From Albugo candida (taxonomy: Eukaryota; Oomycota; Peronosporomycetes; Albuginales; Albuginaceae): a stretch of 64,000 nt of DNA. The translations under genes and the position numbers were made by a program. Numbering within the stretch: position 1 is the first letter of the stretch; each line of letters opens with the position of its first letter. Location of the stretch: NCBI GenBank assembly GCA_905220665.1, contig CAJNAR010000180.1, positions 186,001-250,000 of the forward strand, in the 5' to 3' direction. The notes beneath the pieces were generated by a model. The model saw only the letters and a list, made by a program, of their open reading frames with translations, was not told where the DNA came from and made no database searches. Below, piece by piece: positions 23,636 to 35,329 of this stretch.

Positions 23636-24480
23636 CTAACTGCTTCCAGTGACGTCGTACCCATTCCCACAGCACGTTCTCTCACTTCGTAGATGCATAC
23701 GCGGTAAAACCATCCGCGTGAGGTCTAGCTCCCTGCTGTGAGCTTCGTTAACTGTGTGCGCGTGTATCTTCGAGCATATATGTTTGTATATGCAGTTGTT
23801 GGTCTGATCATGAGTGCCTCCGTCGTTTTTGCTCTTGCTGCGAGCCAAATGAATACCAAAAGATTGCTTTCACACGCGAATGTGTTCTTTTTTATAAGTT
23901 GATGAATGGAATGAATGAGCTTCGTGTAAGGCTACCTGTATTGCCTTAAACACTGCTCAAATAATGACTTGTGTGAAGTCAGGAGCTGGATCAACGATCG
24001 CGCCAGACTAGGGAAGACCACAATAGCGCTGAATTTTGCCGTTCAGCTCGCCGGATCGATGAAGCGCGCGCATGTGCTTCAGCACAGCATTGCCGATTTT
24101 TGAATGAATCCCGACCCCTCCGAGAAACGCTTGTTGGTAGTAATACATGCTATAGTGTCTAGCAAGTGGCTTCCCAGCTCTGCCTTCGTGAAAGGCAAGA
24201 TACATACCGAACTTATCCATTAGAGACATGAAGCGCTGTCCAGAGTCGCCCACTGAATGTATACTTGACATACTCTAGACAAGTATTCTCTCAGCCTGGA
24301 GAGACCTCGCGGATGCCTTCGAGGCAGTCGCTCTGACTAGCTTAGAGGTTTTTGTCTGCATATCGGCCCAGCTCACCTGAAGTCGGACAGCACGCAAACT
24401 TGCAAATGATACACCAGTAACTTGGCGTTTATATTGACATACACATATACGACGTTCTCCTCCGACCGGATACGTCATAA
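23636..24480 (-). pseudogene. Minus-strand frame with unusually few stops, unidentified
   Basis: One minus-strand frame runs from 24478 to 23636, about 281 codons, with only four internal stops (near 24275, 24006, 23957 and 23885), where random sequence of this composition would have about a dozen. It is less A+T-rich than its surroundings. Segments include SKLVRATASKASARSL, RHYSMYYYQQAFLGGV and GNAVLKHMRALHRSGEL. It could be a decayed gene or a remnant of a mobile element; no transposase, polymerase or integrase signature is visible. It sits near the axis of the large inverted duplication. Confidence 0.4.
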
Positions 24481-24484
24481 CGGC

Positions 24485-26390
24485 TCGTGTATCGTACTTC
24501 CCTACCCCTACACGTCTTTGTTGGCGAAAAAAATAATTTCATATACTCCGATAGTAAATAAAAAATTCTTAATATGATTCTATTAGCTCGTCCGCCTTAT
24601 ACAAACACTATGTCAGTTCGAAGAAGTGGCGATATTCATGTATACAGATATCTTACTCATCTCTCCAATTTGACGAGGGGAAGCATTTTGACTGGCTGTA
24701 ATTGGTATTTTTGTCGCAGGACGGTATAAGCAACCATCTCCAAGGACGACATCGAAGATGGTACGTGAGAAAGTTATTTATGCCTTATCAATCAGCGTAC
24801 TAAAATCAATAACAGTGTACGCTGGAAAATTCACGACGAGTGGATGAAAGTTTTCTACCAGATTGGGTAGAAGCACGATATTTCTCCGCTCGTTTTTGAG
24901 AACTGTGTAGCTACTTTACTACACGGCGGACAACTTTGATATGCTGTAAGAAAACTCATCTCTAGATTGTGATTTATCTGATACATGACAGAAAAGCGGA
25001 TGTCAGAAGGGCGACCGAAGACGGGTTCTGCTTCTTGTACCTTCCGTCTGATAATACCACTCCAATTCAATGATAGTCGTTGATATGTCTCAAAAACTGT
25101 GTTATCGGACCTTGCATTTTGACATCACGTTGCCTTCAGGAAAGAAGTCACGAAAGCTTTATTTATTACTGATCAAAGAAGAAATTCTGCTGACTCAATC
25201 GGTTTATAAGCTGGTTTAAGTCGCATTCTCTTTGCTGCATACAATTCAAGTCTAAGCTCCTTATAATTGACGATGCGACAGGCATTCGAACTCATTTTTA
25301 AAAGACCAATTCACGACAACCAATTTGATTATATTTTCGAATTTGCAAATGCCAATCTGTATTATGGTAGGCTTATTCGACTACGTATTATACGGCAGCC
25401 ACTTATCGCTTTTCTAGAGCGGACACATAATGTTTGTGCTATCAAGATGTATTTATGAGCTATCTCTTGCATCAACACGCCTTTCTGCATTGCATTTAGC
25501 AGTCCCTCAAAAGATAAGATAAGAAAAAGCATAATCGAGCTAATCAGACTCAATTACTTTAGTACGAGCATATTCGCGGCAAGAAAATCTTATCCTCCAA
25601 TGTAAAGCTTTCTGATAAATGCTTTTACGATGCAATTTTTCAACCAATCCTCTGAATCGTTACCCGTGTTTTTTGTCCTTTATTCTGACTGTGCTCTTCA
25701 TCTCTTTTTCTATTTAATGAGCACATCTAGCGTCTCCGTGTACGCAAATAGTTTGAAATCTTCCCCTTATAATGTATAAATATCTGCAGACGGTACGTGC
25801 ATGCACTCTTCAGACTTTTTAAATATTTTTTTGTTTTGGATTGCCTCACTTTTTTCTTTCTTTGAATCATTATGTACTGTGGTTGTTGGTATGAAGCACT
25901 CGAATCAGCTGTGTCGAATTTCTGGGTTTTAAAAAAAATTTCGCTTATCTTTGCAATTTAGGCAGAAGAAAATAAAAATCCCTGACCGCCGTGTCATGAC
26001 TGCACATTCTCAGAAGCTCAAGGGATGTGTTGCTTTATGTGCTTTCTGTATAACGAGCTTTTTATTTCTTTTGGTGTACACGATCCACTGCATCGTAATA
26101 TTAAGCAATTTAATGTGCATAAGCGACGCACTGTTGACACGGACATTTTCTGTATACCTCTACCAGACGAATGTACTAATCTATATTTCAAAAATCCATT
26201 TTTATTTTCAAAGCGAGCTAAGCAACGAAACGAAATCGGGAGCTCCATGTTGACCAACATAGATTCGAACTGAGTATGAGACGTTCAATCTTTCATTAAA
26301 CAACTATAACGACGTGAAACGCTTGCCAAAAGTATAAAAATTGGAGACATAGGTAAAATGGGGGACCTGGGGTCCCGTCTCGCTAATTTG
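24485..26390. other. No supported gene; small open frames
   Basis: Frames at 24855-25070 (-), 25267-25458 (+), 25951-26253 (+, 100 codons, hydrophobic, overlapped by 26018-26260 on the minus strand) show no recognisable domain. The hydrophobic plus frame at 25951 may be chance in T-rich DNA. Confidence 0.3.
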
Positions 26391-26395
26391 CGTTT

Positions 26396-26790
26396 TCAGT
26401 GAGAATTTGATATTGCGAAAATAATATTGTAGCAGTTGGCTTTATTACGTGCCTGATATATAACCCGTGCCATAACAAAACAAATTTCAAAATCGAAAAT
26501 AAGATCGTGATAAAGTTCCGGGTGCCTTGATGATAGGATTATTGAAATAGACGACCAGAAACCACAACCTTGATAATTGAGCAAAACGTTTGTTGAGTTT
26601 GATTTGCTGGTTGGTAATTCAAAGTCACCATTACTAGAATTAGAAGACGACCAAAACTTAGAACTTAGGGTCCTACATAACCTTAAATGTTGTTTCGATA
26701 ACACACTGATCAAAAAAGACAAAACAAATTGTTCTGCAGAGCTTAATGATCTAACGTGGATTGACATTCAACTTGAGATAAGAAATTAGA
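26396..26790. other. Opposed open frames of 123 (-) and 70 (+) codons
   Basis: The minus frame 26767-26396 is serine- and leucine-rich. The plus frame 26577-26789 (VEFDLLVGNSKSPLLEL) is acidic and looks more protein-like, and it lies just upstream of the plus-strand frame at 26962. I cannot decide which, if either, is coding. Confidence 0.25.
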
Positions 26791-26961
26791 AGAAGATGTA
26801 AGCTATTTGCATAATCTGATTTATAATTTTCAGCTTCCTTGAGATGAGAAAATTTCTATGCTTGTGATTAACAAACTCTACTTTTGAACTTTCAAAACGA
26901 TCCCATCTCATGACCATGGAGAGCATGACTATTTGACCTTTTACTTCTCCTATGCACCCCA

Positions 26962-27153
26962 GTGACTCTAGCTTCTAGCAAAGACATTCAATTCGAAAAA
27001 ATTGTGTATCCAGGTGCTCACCAAGAAAGTGACACCTTTAAAGAGGTGTTACTATCGGAGCATCCATTATCCGACATCAACGAATTATTGGATAACAGGC
27101 CAGTAACGGAGCAGATCTGTCCCTTCAAGCATACAAATTTTGCCTTTACATAG
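26962..27153 (+). pseudogene. Short coding relic lying in the left arm of a local inverted repeat
   Basis: A 63-codon plus frame containing HQESDTFKEVLLSEHP and DINELLDNRPVTEQ. The minus strand at 27776-27631 encodes a matching HQESDTFKEVFLSV that then shifts frame. Conservation of the peptide in both arms suggests that it was coding before duplication. The family is not recognised. Confidence 0.4.
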
Positions 27154-27776
27154 TAAGCGTCGATAAAACTCGACGTACGTAACCTGTAACTGGACACGTC
27201 ATTCTCGCGCATCCCACATTAAAAATCGATCGTTTATGCAAAACACAACAATCTAAATAGTAGCATAGACGGGATCAGGTAAAGCTGCTTTCTTCATTAT
27301 AGGCGCTACTAAGCACCCACAGCCCCAATATTTGATATTTCTTATTCATGATGAGAATGAAAATAAGAAAATGGCTTTTTTTGATATGATGACTTCAATT
27401 CAAGAAGTCCACAAAAGCACCTTGGTATCGCAACTAATTAGTACAAGCGCACTAGCAGTAGACACTATCCAGTAGAGCTTTTCGTGATTTCAGAGGATGT
27501 TCGTGCTCTACTACCACTATACTTTGATGAAGAGTGCCTTTCAACATAGACATTGCTAAAGATCCACATTAAACGTTACGTAAGTTCATCCCGTGATCAA
27601 TGTGCGCGATGCATTTGGAATTTAGGTCAGCGCACTATGTAAAGGCTAGATTTGTATCCTTGAAGGAACAGATCTTCTGAGGTACTGGCCTGTTATCCCA
27701 TAATTTGTTGATATCCGACACTGGATGCCACTGATAGAAACACCTCTTTGAAAGTGTCACTTTCTTGGTGAATTGT
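27011..27776. repeat. Local inverted repeat, arms of about 145 bp
   Basis: The left arm (about 27013-27160) and the reverse complement of the right arm (about 27631-27775) agree through long blocks, including CACCAAGAAAGTGACAC, AAAGAGGTGTT, GGATAACAGGCCAGTA and GCCTTTACATAGT. The arms are separated by about 470 bp. A large inverted repeat of this kind can arise from a tail-to-tail duplication; no transposase lies between the arms. Confidence 0.85.
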
Positions 27777-27779
27777 CAA

Positions 27780-29810
27780 TATAAGCTCCCTTTACTGTAT
27801 GATTGTCTGGCCATTTTCAACTTACGCAGTCACGATCGTTTCCTAGTTTTTGATAGTATCTGCTTTTTGAGTGGAGAAATTCTTTCTAGATGATGATTTC
27901 TATCGCCAAAGGAAGCATTGACGTTGCATCACATTTTGCCAAATTTTGTGCGATCCCGGCATGTTTTGGTGGTCTACCAATGACTGTAATACTCTCCTCT
28001 TCTTTAACCAAGTTAAGAAAGAGCTGATATTTGCAAGAGAGGTTCCTAAAATCCATCTCATCTTTAAGGTTTTTGGGTAGGAAGCACCCGCGATTGCTTT
28101 ATTTTCATCGCGAAAGATCTTTTATGATGATTAGCTATCCGGGCTAGTTTTTCATAAGACTCAAAACATTAATGGGGAGTTCTGAACGCAAATGCGCGTC
28201 CAAAAATCAATTGTATGCGGTTCAAGCATTGCAACTAGTTGAACAGTCGTGTATAAATATTCTTTTAGTAATGTGTTGCGTAAATGATAGTATGTGGGGT
28301 TGCTGACTCAAGATTCGTGATTATGCGGTAAAGTAGAAGTTACATTGAATTGATCGTTTGTATAATTCCAAGTATTTGACGCGCTTAATGCAAACATATG
28401 AAGACATCATGGAGACTTATCGAGCAGGTATATGGACGGATTCTGCCTAGTTATCTAGCGGATATTGGGAACGGAGCCGAAAGTTATGTTTTGCGTGCAT
28501 ATTTGATACCTTCGGGCAATGCGATAAGAAAAAATGCGGTAAAGTAAAGATGATGATAAAAGAAACGTTTTCAGCCTCAATAACCCAGATGATAATGATC
28601 TATTCCAATTCGACCATTTTATATGGCTACAATGAGCTGTAGAACTTGCTTCTCTGAGATTAAACTTGTCGAACTACATTTCTCTACATCCAAGTGCGAA
28701 TTTTGTCACAACTGACATTAATTTGTTTGCCGAAAAAAAGGGTGGAGAAAGACAATCGGATTAGTAGAAATCTTTTGTCGGAACGCAGGTTTGCAAGTAA
28801 AATAGATCCTATAATTAGCATATTTGAGTATCCGGACCATTCATCATGTGAATAATTCTCAATGAGCAACTTGGTTAACAAAGGCTAAATACCTTCCACA
28901 TCATACAAAAAATTTGACAAATATTATCCGTACTGATTCTAAAGAATCTATTCCTCCGCTCTTATACTTCTACAAATGCCAAGACTCCGGATGGTAGTCC
29001 GTAAATCCATAAGATATGAATATGTTCCGTTTGGTGGAATCAGCATCGACCGCAGGGCAAAACATTCCATGAAATCATGAGGAAAACCGTATCATGCTAT
29101 TATAGATGAATATTAGCCCAAACCGATACTACAACCGTATTCATGTTTCAAGATTTATAGTAACTGTGTTCAAATATAAAGACACTTCGTTTTTTTAATG
29201 ATCTATATATATAGTACACGAGGAATTCTCGGATAATAGACGCTTACATTGATACCAAATCTCATGGTTTTCCGTCATTATATACCAATGTATGGGTCCA
29301 CGATGATTGTATGAATCTGTAGCTCTGTACAAGTCCTCGTCAAAAACAAACATACATTGAGAAATCCAGCGATTCGTAAATAATCAATAGACATGCAAAA
29401 AGGGCCACATGCATGATCCGAAGAATCTATAGAATGTTATCCTATCATAGAATATAATTCGGAGATACTGGAGGCCGTTGAATTATGGTGTGGAATATAT
29501 ATATATATTTATATAAGGAGCGTTTCAATAAGAAACATCGTATCTGCACTCCTCATTTTGTTGCAACAATTTAGACAGCTCAATTTCACTTTTAACCTTG
29601 GAACAAGCAATGTAGATGCTCCTCTAGACTTTCACTACCAAGATATCACCTGCCTAGAGCCCGAAGTTGTTTTTTTGCACCCAATGAATCGCAGCGGAAC
29701 TGAAAGTATCATTTTTTGTATCTGACAGCTCTAAGCGATTCTGCTCCGAAAGAGAACCTTCAACATCACCGAAAATACAAAAAAAATGTTTTTACTATTT
29801 TGGATGTAAA
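27780..29810. other. No supported gene; includes an AT microsatellite
   Basis: Stops are dense in all frames. A plus-strand stretch near 28420-28550 (ILPSYLADIGNGAESYVL) looks protein-like but stands alone. The minus frame 28684-28881 has no motif. A run of alternating A and T lies at about 29493-29515. Confidence 0.35.
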
Positions 29811-29811
29811 G

Positions 29812-30180
29812 ATTATTCATCAACTTTTCTTTTCTTAGTAATGCTGTCAGCAGATGATACATTTTTAGAATGCTCAGCCACATCAGCACAATCATGGTGT
29901 TTGACTTCACCTAAACTCTCTTCCAGCTGTTGGACACGTTGCTCAGTATCGCAATTGTACTTAACTTTTCCTCAAACAGCCTTTGAGAGTTGCTTTACCG
30001 AATTTTCAAAGCATTGAGTTCGGACTTGATCCTCCTTCTTAGGACGACTAATTGATTTCTTATACTCCTCCCTTCATTCGCATGTTGCCTCAACTCAGTC
30101 AATCCTGCAAAAAAACATTCCAAAAGTTTTCGATCAACTAGCATATCCTTTCCACTTCCCTGCTCCTTCCAGTGGAGGAT
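29812..30180 (-). pseudogene. Coiled-coil protein with KKRKVDE C-terminus, copy 2
   Basis: On the minus strand, from about 30180 down to a TAA at about 29812, the sequence reads YKKSISRPKKEDQV, then NSVKQLSKAV, one stop, TEQRVQQLEESLGEV, an acidic S/A-rich stretch, and SITKKRKVDE followed by the stop. The order matches the plus-strand frame at 15544-16077: a charged coiled coil, an acidic linker and a KKRK cluster. KKRKV is the core of a classical monopartite nuclear-localisation signal. One in-frame stop makes this copy a pseudogene. Being on the opposite strand, it belongs to the right arm of the inverted duplication. Confidence 0.55.
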
Positions 30181-30239
30181 TAGAACTCATGTTTCTGAAC
30201 AGAGTAAAATTGAAAAGTGATCTCATTGTTATTATTAAG

Positions 30240-30920
30240 AAAAAACGCAGATTCTATTCCGAAGACGGCTAAAACCAGCAGTTTCTGTTTTCTACAGAAA
30301 GAAAACCCAATCGGATTCCGTTCCATAAAATTTATGGAACGCAACACTTTCTGTTTCGAAACGTTAGAATCCTTTTCTTAATTCCAGCGAAATGTGGAAA
30401 AAACGCCTTTATAACCCAAAATGTCAGAAGCGTTTTTTTGTCTTCCATAAAATATGGAAAGGATGGCATTTATTCGAAACGTTGAGACTGATATTTATAG
30501 AAAGTTGATAAGTATTTGTCTGTTCCGCGAAGCTCGAGCCGTTATTCCCTTTCCTTATCGGGAATTTGTTCAAGTGTTGCGCAAGCTTTCAAGCATTTCT
30601 TTTCGCTCCACAGAAAAAAATATTGCGCGTTCAGCACAGAGACCAGAGTGCTCAATTCCCTTTCCTGCAAATGACCAATAAACTTGAAACGTGGAATTAT
30701 CAAATTCTATTTGAAGTTTAAAAAAGAATAGCATTTTATAGAACGAGCTAATTTTTCTTTCAGATATCTTTTCAGAAAAGGTGGAAAGGTCTTTTTCTGT
30801 CTCAAAACGTTCGAAGCGTTAGTTTTCTATTTTTGCGGAACAAAATGTGCATTTGTTGCGCAATCTTTTCAGTGTTTCCTTCCATTCCATAACAAAAAGC
30901 AAGTTTGCGTTTGGCTCTCA
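30240..30920. repeat. Degenerate short-motif repeat region
   Basis: Related motifs recur: GAAACGTT / AAAACGTTCGAAGCGTT (about 30358, 30476, 30805), TTCCATAAAAT.TATGGAA (about 30322 and 30448), and a block GTGTTGCGCAAGCTTTCAAGCATTT-like near 30570 that recurs about 285 bp later near 30855. The first TTCCATAAA element is a near-perfect palindrome. The frame at 30454-30681 (+) falls inside and is probably not coding. This appears to be an old tandem array scrambled by mutation. Confidence 0.5.
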
Positions 30921-30924
30921 TAGA

Positions 30925-32685
30925 AGGAAGTGACAGCTTTTATTTTTGTATGTGACAAAGGGAGGTAGAATTTTCAAGAACCGAATCAAAATCTTGCAAC
31001 CCATGTAAGATGTTATCACCCGTCTATTGCAATGTTCCAGAACTGCTAAGAAACTTAAATCGCTCCTCTCTGTAGAATGAAAGAAGAGTCACGTCTGCGT
31101 GGATGAAAAAGCGCTGGAGCAAAATTCTGGTTAGTTGTATATAAATTCACTACAGTAGATGGTTTCAAAGCTCATTTCAATCATTCTGTTCCAGAATTGC
31201 GAATATGAAGATCATCAGCATCCATTGAAACCGCATCTATAGGAAGACAAGACAGTAATTTTTCGGATTTCGTTGATTATCGACTTTTAAACATGTAATG
31301 ATAAAATGCCCTTTAAACCGTAATATTATAGGCGTAGAAGCACATAGGAGAAAAATGAAATAAATTGCATTTAAGTTTCTGTAAACCATTGCGGAAGCGG
31401 AATACTGCAACGATTACTGAACAAGTCATCCAAGAACTAGAAGACCCATAAAGGTACAGGGTCACATCAGCTTACAATGTATGCTGTAAAACTTAAAGGT
31501 CGTCTGCTTCAGCTCAGATATTTTGATTTGATGTCATTTCCTGAGATAAGTGAGGCTCGTCCCATATATAGAATTTTCGACAGAATCTAGTGAGGGGACA
31601 GATGGTAGCCCATTTCAAGTACAAAAAGTTATCTCAATACAAAAAACCTTCACGTCCCATGATTTTATCGAAACGGTTAATTTAGCATCATAGTGTTATA
31701 GCAACCTGTTGAAGGGTACAATTATCAATTAGAAAGACTGCCTTCACGGGCACTGGACATTTTCTTGTCCTCTTTCCTCAATCACCTCACGACGATGTTC
31801 AAGTAAAAACCGCGTACGCTAGGAAGAATGATTAACGCGCAAAGAGTAAGTAGCGTATGCAGCTAGAATATTACAGGCAAGCAAGTTTGATGATGTCGTG
31901 CATCATGTACATGTCTCTAGTAAAGAATTGTTTCCTAATATATTGACCTATATATTCTATTCGGCTAATCTCAAGTAAGAACCTCTCAATGCTGCGTTGT
32001 GTTTCACTAGTGCAGGCAGGGAACAATTTTACAGAAGCGCTTCTAGTTCTGTAGAAGTAACTATTTCGTTCCAACAGATACCGACGCAGCAACTTCGTAA
32101 GAATCTGAACTCATATCGACCGCAAATCTTCCATGACGGTTTTCTACATATGTTTCTACACCATGATCATCTAAAGAAAGTTTTGTGCTGAGCGTGTAAG
32201 AATGGCTTTTCAAATGCTTCGACGACGCCATAAATATAAACGCATATTGAGAACGAGTAATACAAATGAAAACCAACATTTAGTGGGGCATTCGCTGTCA
32301 GTTTGCTTTTACCAGTTCAAACATCTGATGAAGATTGATTTAGTTATCATCATCGCCGACGATACTTGCATACGATTTTATATACCAAGTCATTTTCATC
32401 AGTGTGTAACTCCGAGAAGATCCCATACAGTTCAGGTATATAGAGAGCGATAAGATGAATAAATACGATTGTTACAAAGCGATTAGGTATTACATCATTC
32501 TCCTACTGGGAGTTTAATTTAGCTAGCTACAAAAATTACAATAAAAGCAAGATATGCGCGATCGCTGGACTATGTTATTATCCCGATTTTCTTTCTGATT
32601 TCCATCAAGGTATTGTGCAGGATGCATCATAAATTCGGATGTCTTGGGTGCAATTCAAATACATTTCTAGATTCTGCGCCGATTA
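30925..32685. other. Unassigned; possible minus-strand relic at 31871-32279
   Basis: Two minus frames overlap (32279-32061 and 32092-31871); the latter reads YLLERNSYFYRTRSASV and QRSIERFLLEISRIEY, which looks protein-like. A plus frame also covers 31997-32191 and 32202-32453. No domain is recognised. From 30925 to 31870 only a short plus-strand piece near 31480 (YAVKLKGRLLQLRYFDL) looks coding. Confidence 0.25.
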
Positions 32686-32689
32686 AAAA

Positions 32690-34460
32690 AAGTGGCATCA
32701 TTAAGAGCGGCCGAGAAAAAATTAATCGCATCCTTTGCCGAGCGTGCCTCTTCGGTGCATCGTGAATCAGGAAAAGAAAAGCCAAACGCTATTCCGACTG
32801 CTTCGTTCGATGAGATCCTCAGACTTTGAAACCAAGAAAAGCAGACGAAGGACTGTCATCAAACGGCCACTGCGATTCCGATTTTAATATAGAAGCACTG
32901 TTGTGGTCACTGAGAAACATTTTGCATTTCTTTAATGTGAGCATAATTATTGAACGAAACAAATCCAGCCAATTGAACATGATCAAATCACCAAAACGAG
33001 CGAATGTTTCATCCCAACATACGGTCCGAACTGTTCGTAAAGCAAGGAGTGCTTTTGTTTAACGTGACACAGTTCAGATTAGTACAATAAAGGCAAGTTC
33101 CGACAACATGGATAGTGACAACAGGATTGAAAAAAAAGAGATTCCTAGTTCGAAGTATGAATGACAAAAAGGTGAACAACAAGATTAAGAAAAAGAAGAA
33201 ATCAACCAAAATGAGTGACTGAAACGAGCATGTGATCTCAGTACCTCAAAGCGCCGTCATTTTAATGAAAATATACAAATATATCGGAAAGGCAAACGTG
33301 ATTTTGAAAGCTCAAATAAAGCAGCAAAAGGATCAATCGACATCATTGGAGTTTAAAATGAGCAAGTACTCACTCATCTGCTTGAGCTAGACCTTTTTCA
33401 CGATTTAATTATCGATCATGACTAGAAGGAAGCCGATTGAGAGAAAGAAGTGAGTCTCTCAACTTCGAAGTCGACGCTCCAAATGAAGTGATATTGGAGG
33501 AACTTGCGCAGGTCTAAAGATAGAGCGCTTACTGGCAACACCAGAGGCTCGGAAGATACAAGTATCTCGTAAGATCACCAACTACATGGTCGTAGCGTAG
33601 CCTCCTCGTCTGAAATTTTCAATATCATTGCACAATTAAGAAAGAGCGTGTCGTCAATAACTGAATAGCTACGTTCACATACCAATGACTGCGAGCAATA
33701 ACAGGCTCAATTCGAACGAGAGAAAATGTATTAGGAAATAAAAATCATGCAGATAGCGACTTGCAGAATAGGAAATAGTATCAGCTAATGGAGCAAGTTC
33801 CATCAGAAGCGATTAAGTAAGTGCGAGTCAAGCGACTTTAATATAGCTACAACGAGCACTAAAAGAGTTGCGGCACCAGCAGAGATGCTTTTCAAGGCAA
33901 GTCACAGGATGGATCAATGTTAGTGAAACGACAATTATCAGACGTCAGAAAGAAAACTGAAATCTGAGACCAAGAGGAAGTGAAATGTTCGCTCCAAGGA
34001 ATCTATTCAAGTCACTAACCTGCAAAAATGATCAAATCGTATCGGAGACGAATGCGTTGAAGAAAAACTACTCGCCTTGCAAGACCAACTATACGATTAG
34101 TGAGACCGAGTTCTCTTGTCGCCTGATGAGTACAGTAAGTGCAAATCAGAGAGCAACAAGACACGCTTGGGTCGAAGGGAAGATCACTACAACGCATCTG
34201 AACCCTTCGAGGAAATTTGTTTGGTTGTTCCGGACGTGTTCGAACAGGAGGGAAAGCCTTCGAAAAGAAAGATGCGGCGAAACTCAAGCGAGAGCGGCTG
34301 AGAAAGATGGTCAGAAGAAGTGTTGAGAATGTGTGAATCAAGTTTCCGGATGATGTTACAACGCATCTGAAACCTTAGAGGAAATGCGTTTGGCTGTTCA
34401 TGAAGTGTTTGAACAGGAGGGGAAGACTTCGACAAGAAAGATTGAAATGAATTAAAGCAA
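32690..34460 (+). pseudogene. Coiled-coil protein pseudogene, right copy
   Basis: This is the plus-strand counterpart of 13870-12240. Matching pieces in order are a block containing SFDEILRL (about 32800), IEALLWSLRNILHFF (about 32900), an intron-like segment at 33366-33425 (GTACTCACTC...CTAG) at the position of the left copy's intron, EVILEELAQV (about 33490), DLQNRK.YQLMEQV with a stop between (about 33760), and EEKLLALQDQLYD (about 34060). Stops and frame changes differ from those of the left copy. Beyond the end of homology this copy continues into a tandemly duplicated coding unit at 34.19-34.56 kb. The product was probably a long coiled-coil protein; the family is unknown. Confidence 0.55.
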
Positions 34461-34560
34461 TATCAGCATAGGGAGAGGGGTCAGAAGATGAGGTAAATAT
34501 GTTTGAATAGAGTTTTCTTCTGATGGTTTTACCACGCATGTGAAACCTTAGAGGTGTAGT
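34190..34560 (+). repeat. Tandem duplication of a 171-bp coding unit
   Basis: CAACGCATCTGAA begins units at about 34190 and 34359, and CCACGCATGTGAA begins a third partial unit at about 34531, a spacing of about 170 bp or 57 codons. The units encode ASEPFEEICLVVPDVFEQEG and ASETLEEMRLAVHEVFEQEG, each followed by a lysine/arginine-rich segment. The length is near a multiple of three, so the duplication could have been in frame while the gene was alive. Confidence 0.75.
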
Positions 34561-35320
34561 TTGACAAAGACGAAAAAAGTTTTGCCGTTATAAGCATACG
34601 CAATGATATTTGACAACGCAGGTGATATTAGATTTAGTACTCACAAAAGCAAATATTTAGGGAGAACTTATTGCTAGAATCACATTCAGTATCAAAGAAT
34701 GACGTGAATAGAATGATAAGATTGGTGTTATCTACTTAAATGTGGATATTAGATCAAGAGGTTTCGTCGTTATGAAGGTACGCAAAGATATGTAACAACA
34801 CCGGTAATATTAGATTTAGTACTCACAGAAGCAAGTGTTTAGAGAGAATTCATTGCTTGAAATTCATTTAGCATGAAAGAACAAAGAAAACAAAAAGATA
34901 AGATTGTAATCACACATTTAAGCTAGATATTAGACCAAAAAATGAAAGAGGTTTCGTCGCTATAAAGGTACGCAAGGATTGTTAACAATGCAGTTGATAT
35001 TAGGTGTAGTATTGACAAAAGTAAGTATTTAAAGAGAACTCATTGCTTGTGATTCATTCAGTATAAAAGAAAAAAACAAAAGGATAAGATTGTTATCACA
35101 CACTTGAGCTAAATATTAGATTAGAAAACAAAGAGGTCTCGTCGTTATGAAGGTACCCAAGGATATGTAACAATGCAGGTGATATTTAGATGTAGGAGTC
35201 AGAAAAGCAAGTGATGAGGAAGAAGTTATTACTAGAACAAGCAATAGTATCAAAGCATGGGGTGAATGTAATGATAAGATTGTTATTACTCACTTAAATA
35301 GAGATATTACGGAAGGACAT
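34560..35320. repeat. Tandem array, about 185-bp unit, four copies
   Basis: The landmark GAAGGTACGCAAGGATATGT and its variants occur at about 34590, 34772, 34962 and 35148. Each unit also contains TATTAGATTTAGTACTCACA-like and GATAAGATTGTTATCAC-like blocks. It has no coding potential. The left arm of the inverted duplication has no visible counterpart. Confidence 0.85.
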
Positions 35321-35329
35321 GCACTAGAA

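Noticed and set aside
29490..29516. AT microsatellite as a possible origin or promoter
   Set aside because: It is a short simple repeat in an A+T-rich spacer with no adjacent gene start; nothing indicates function.
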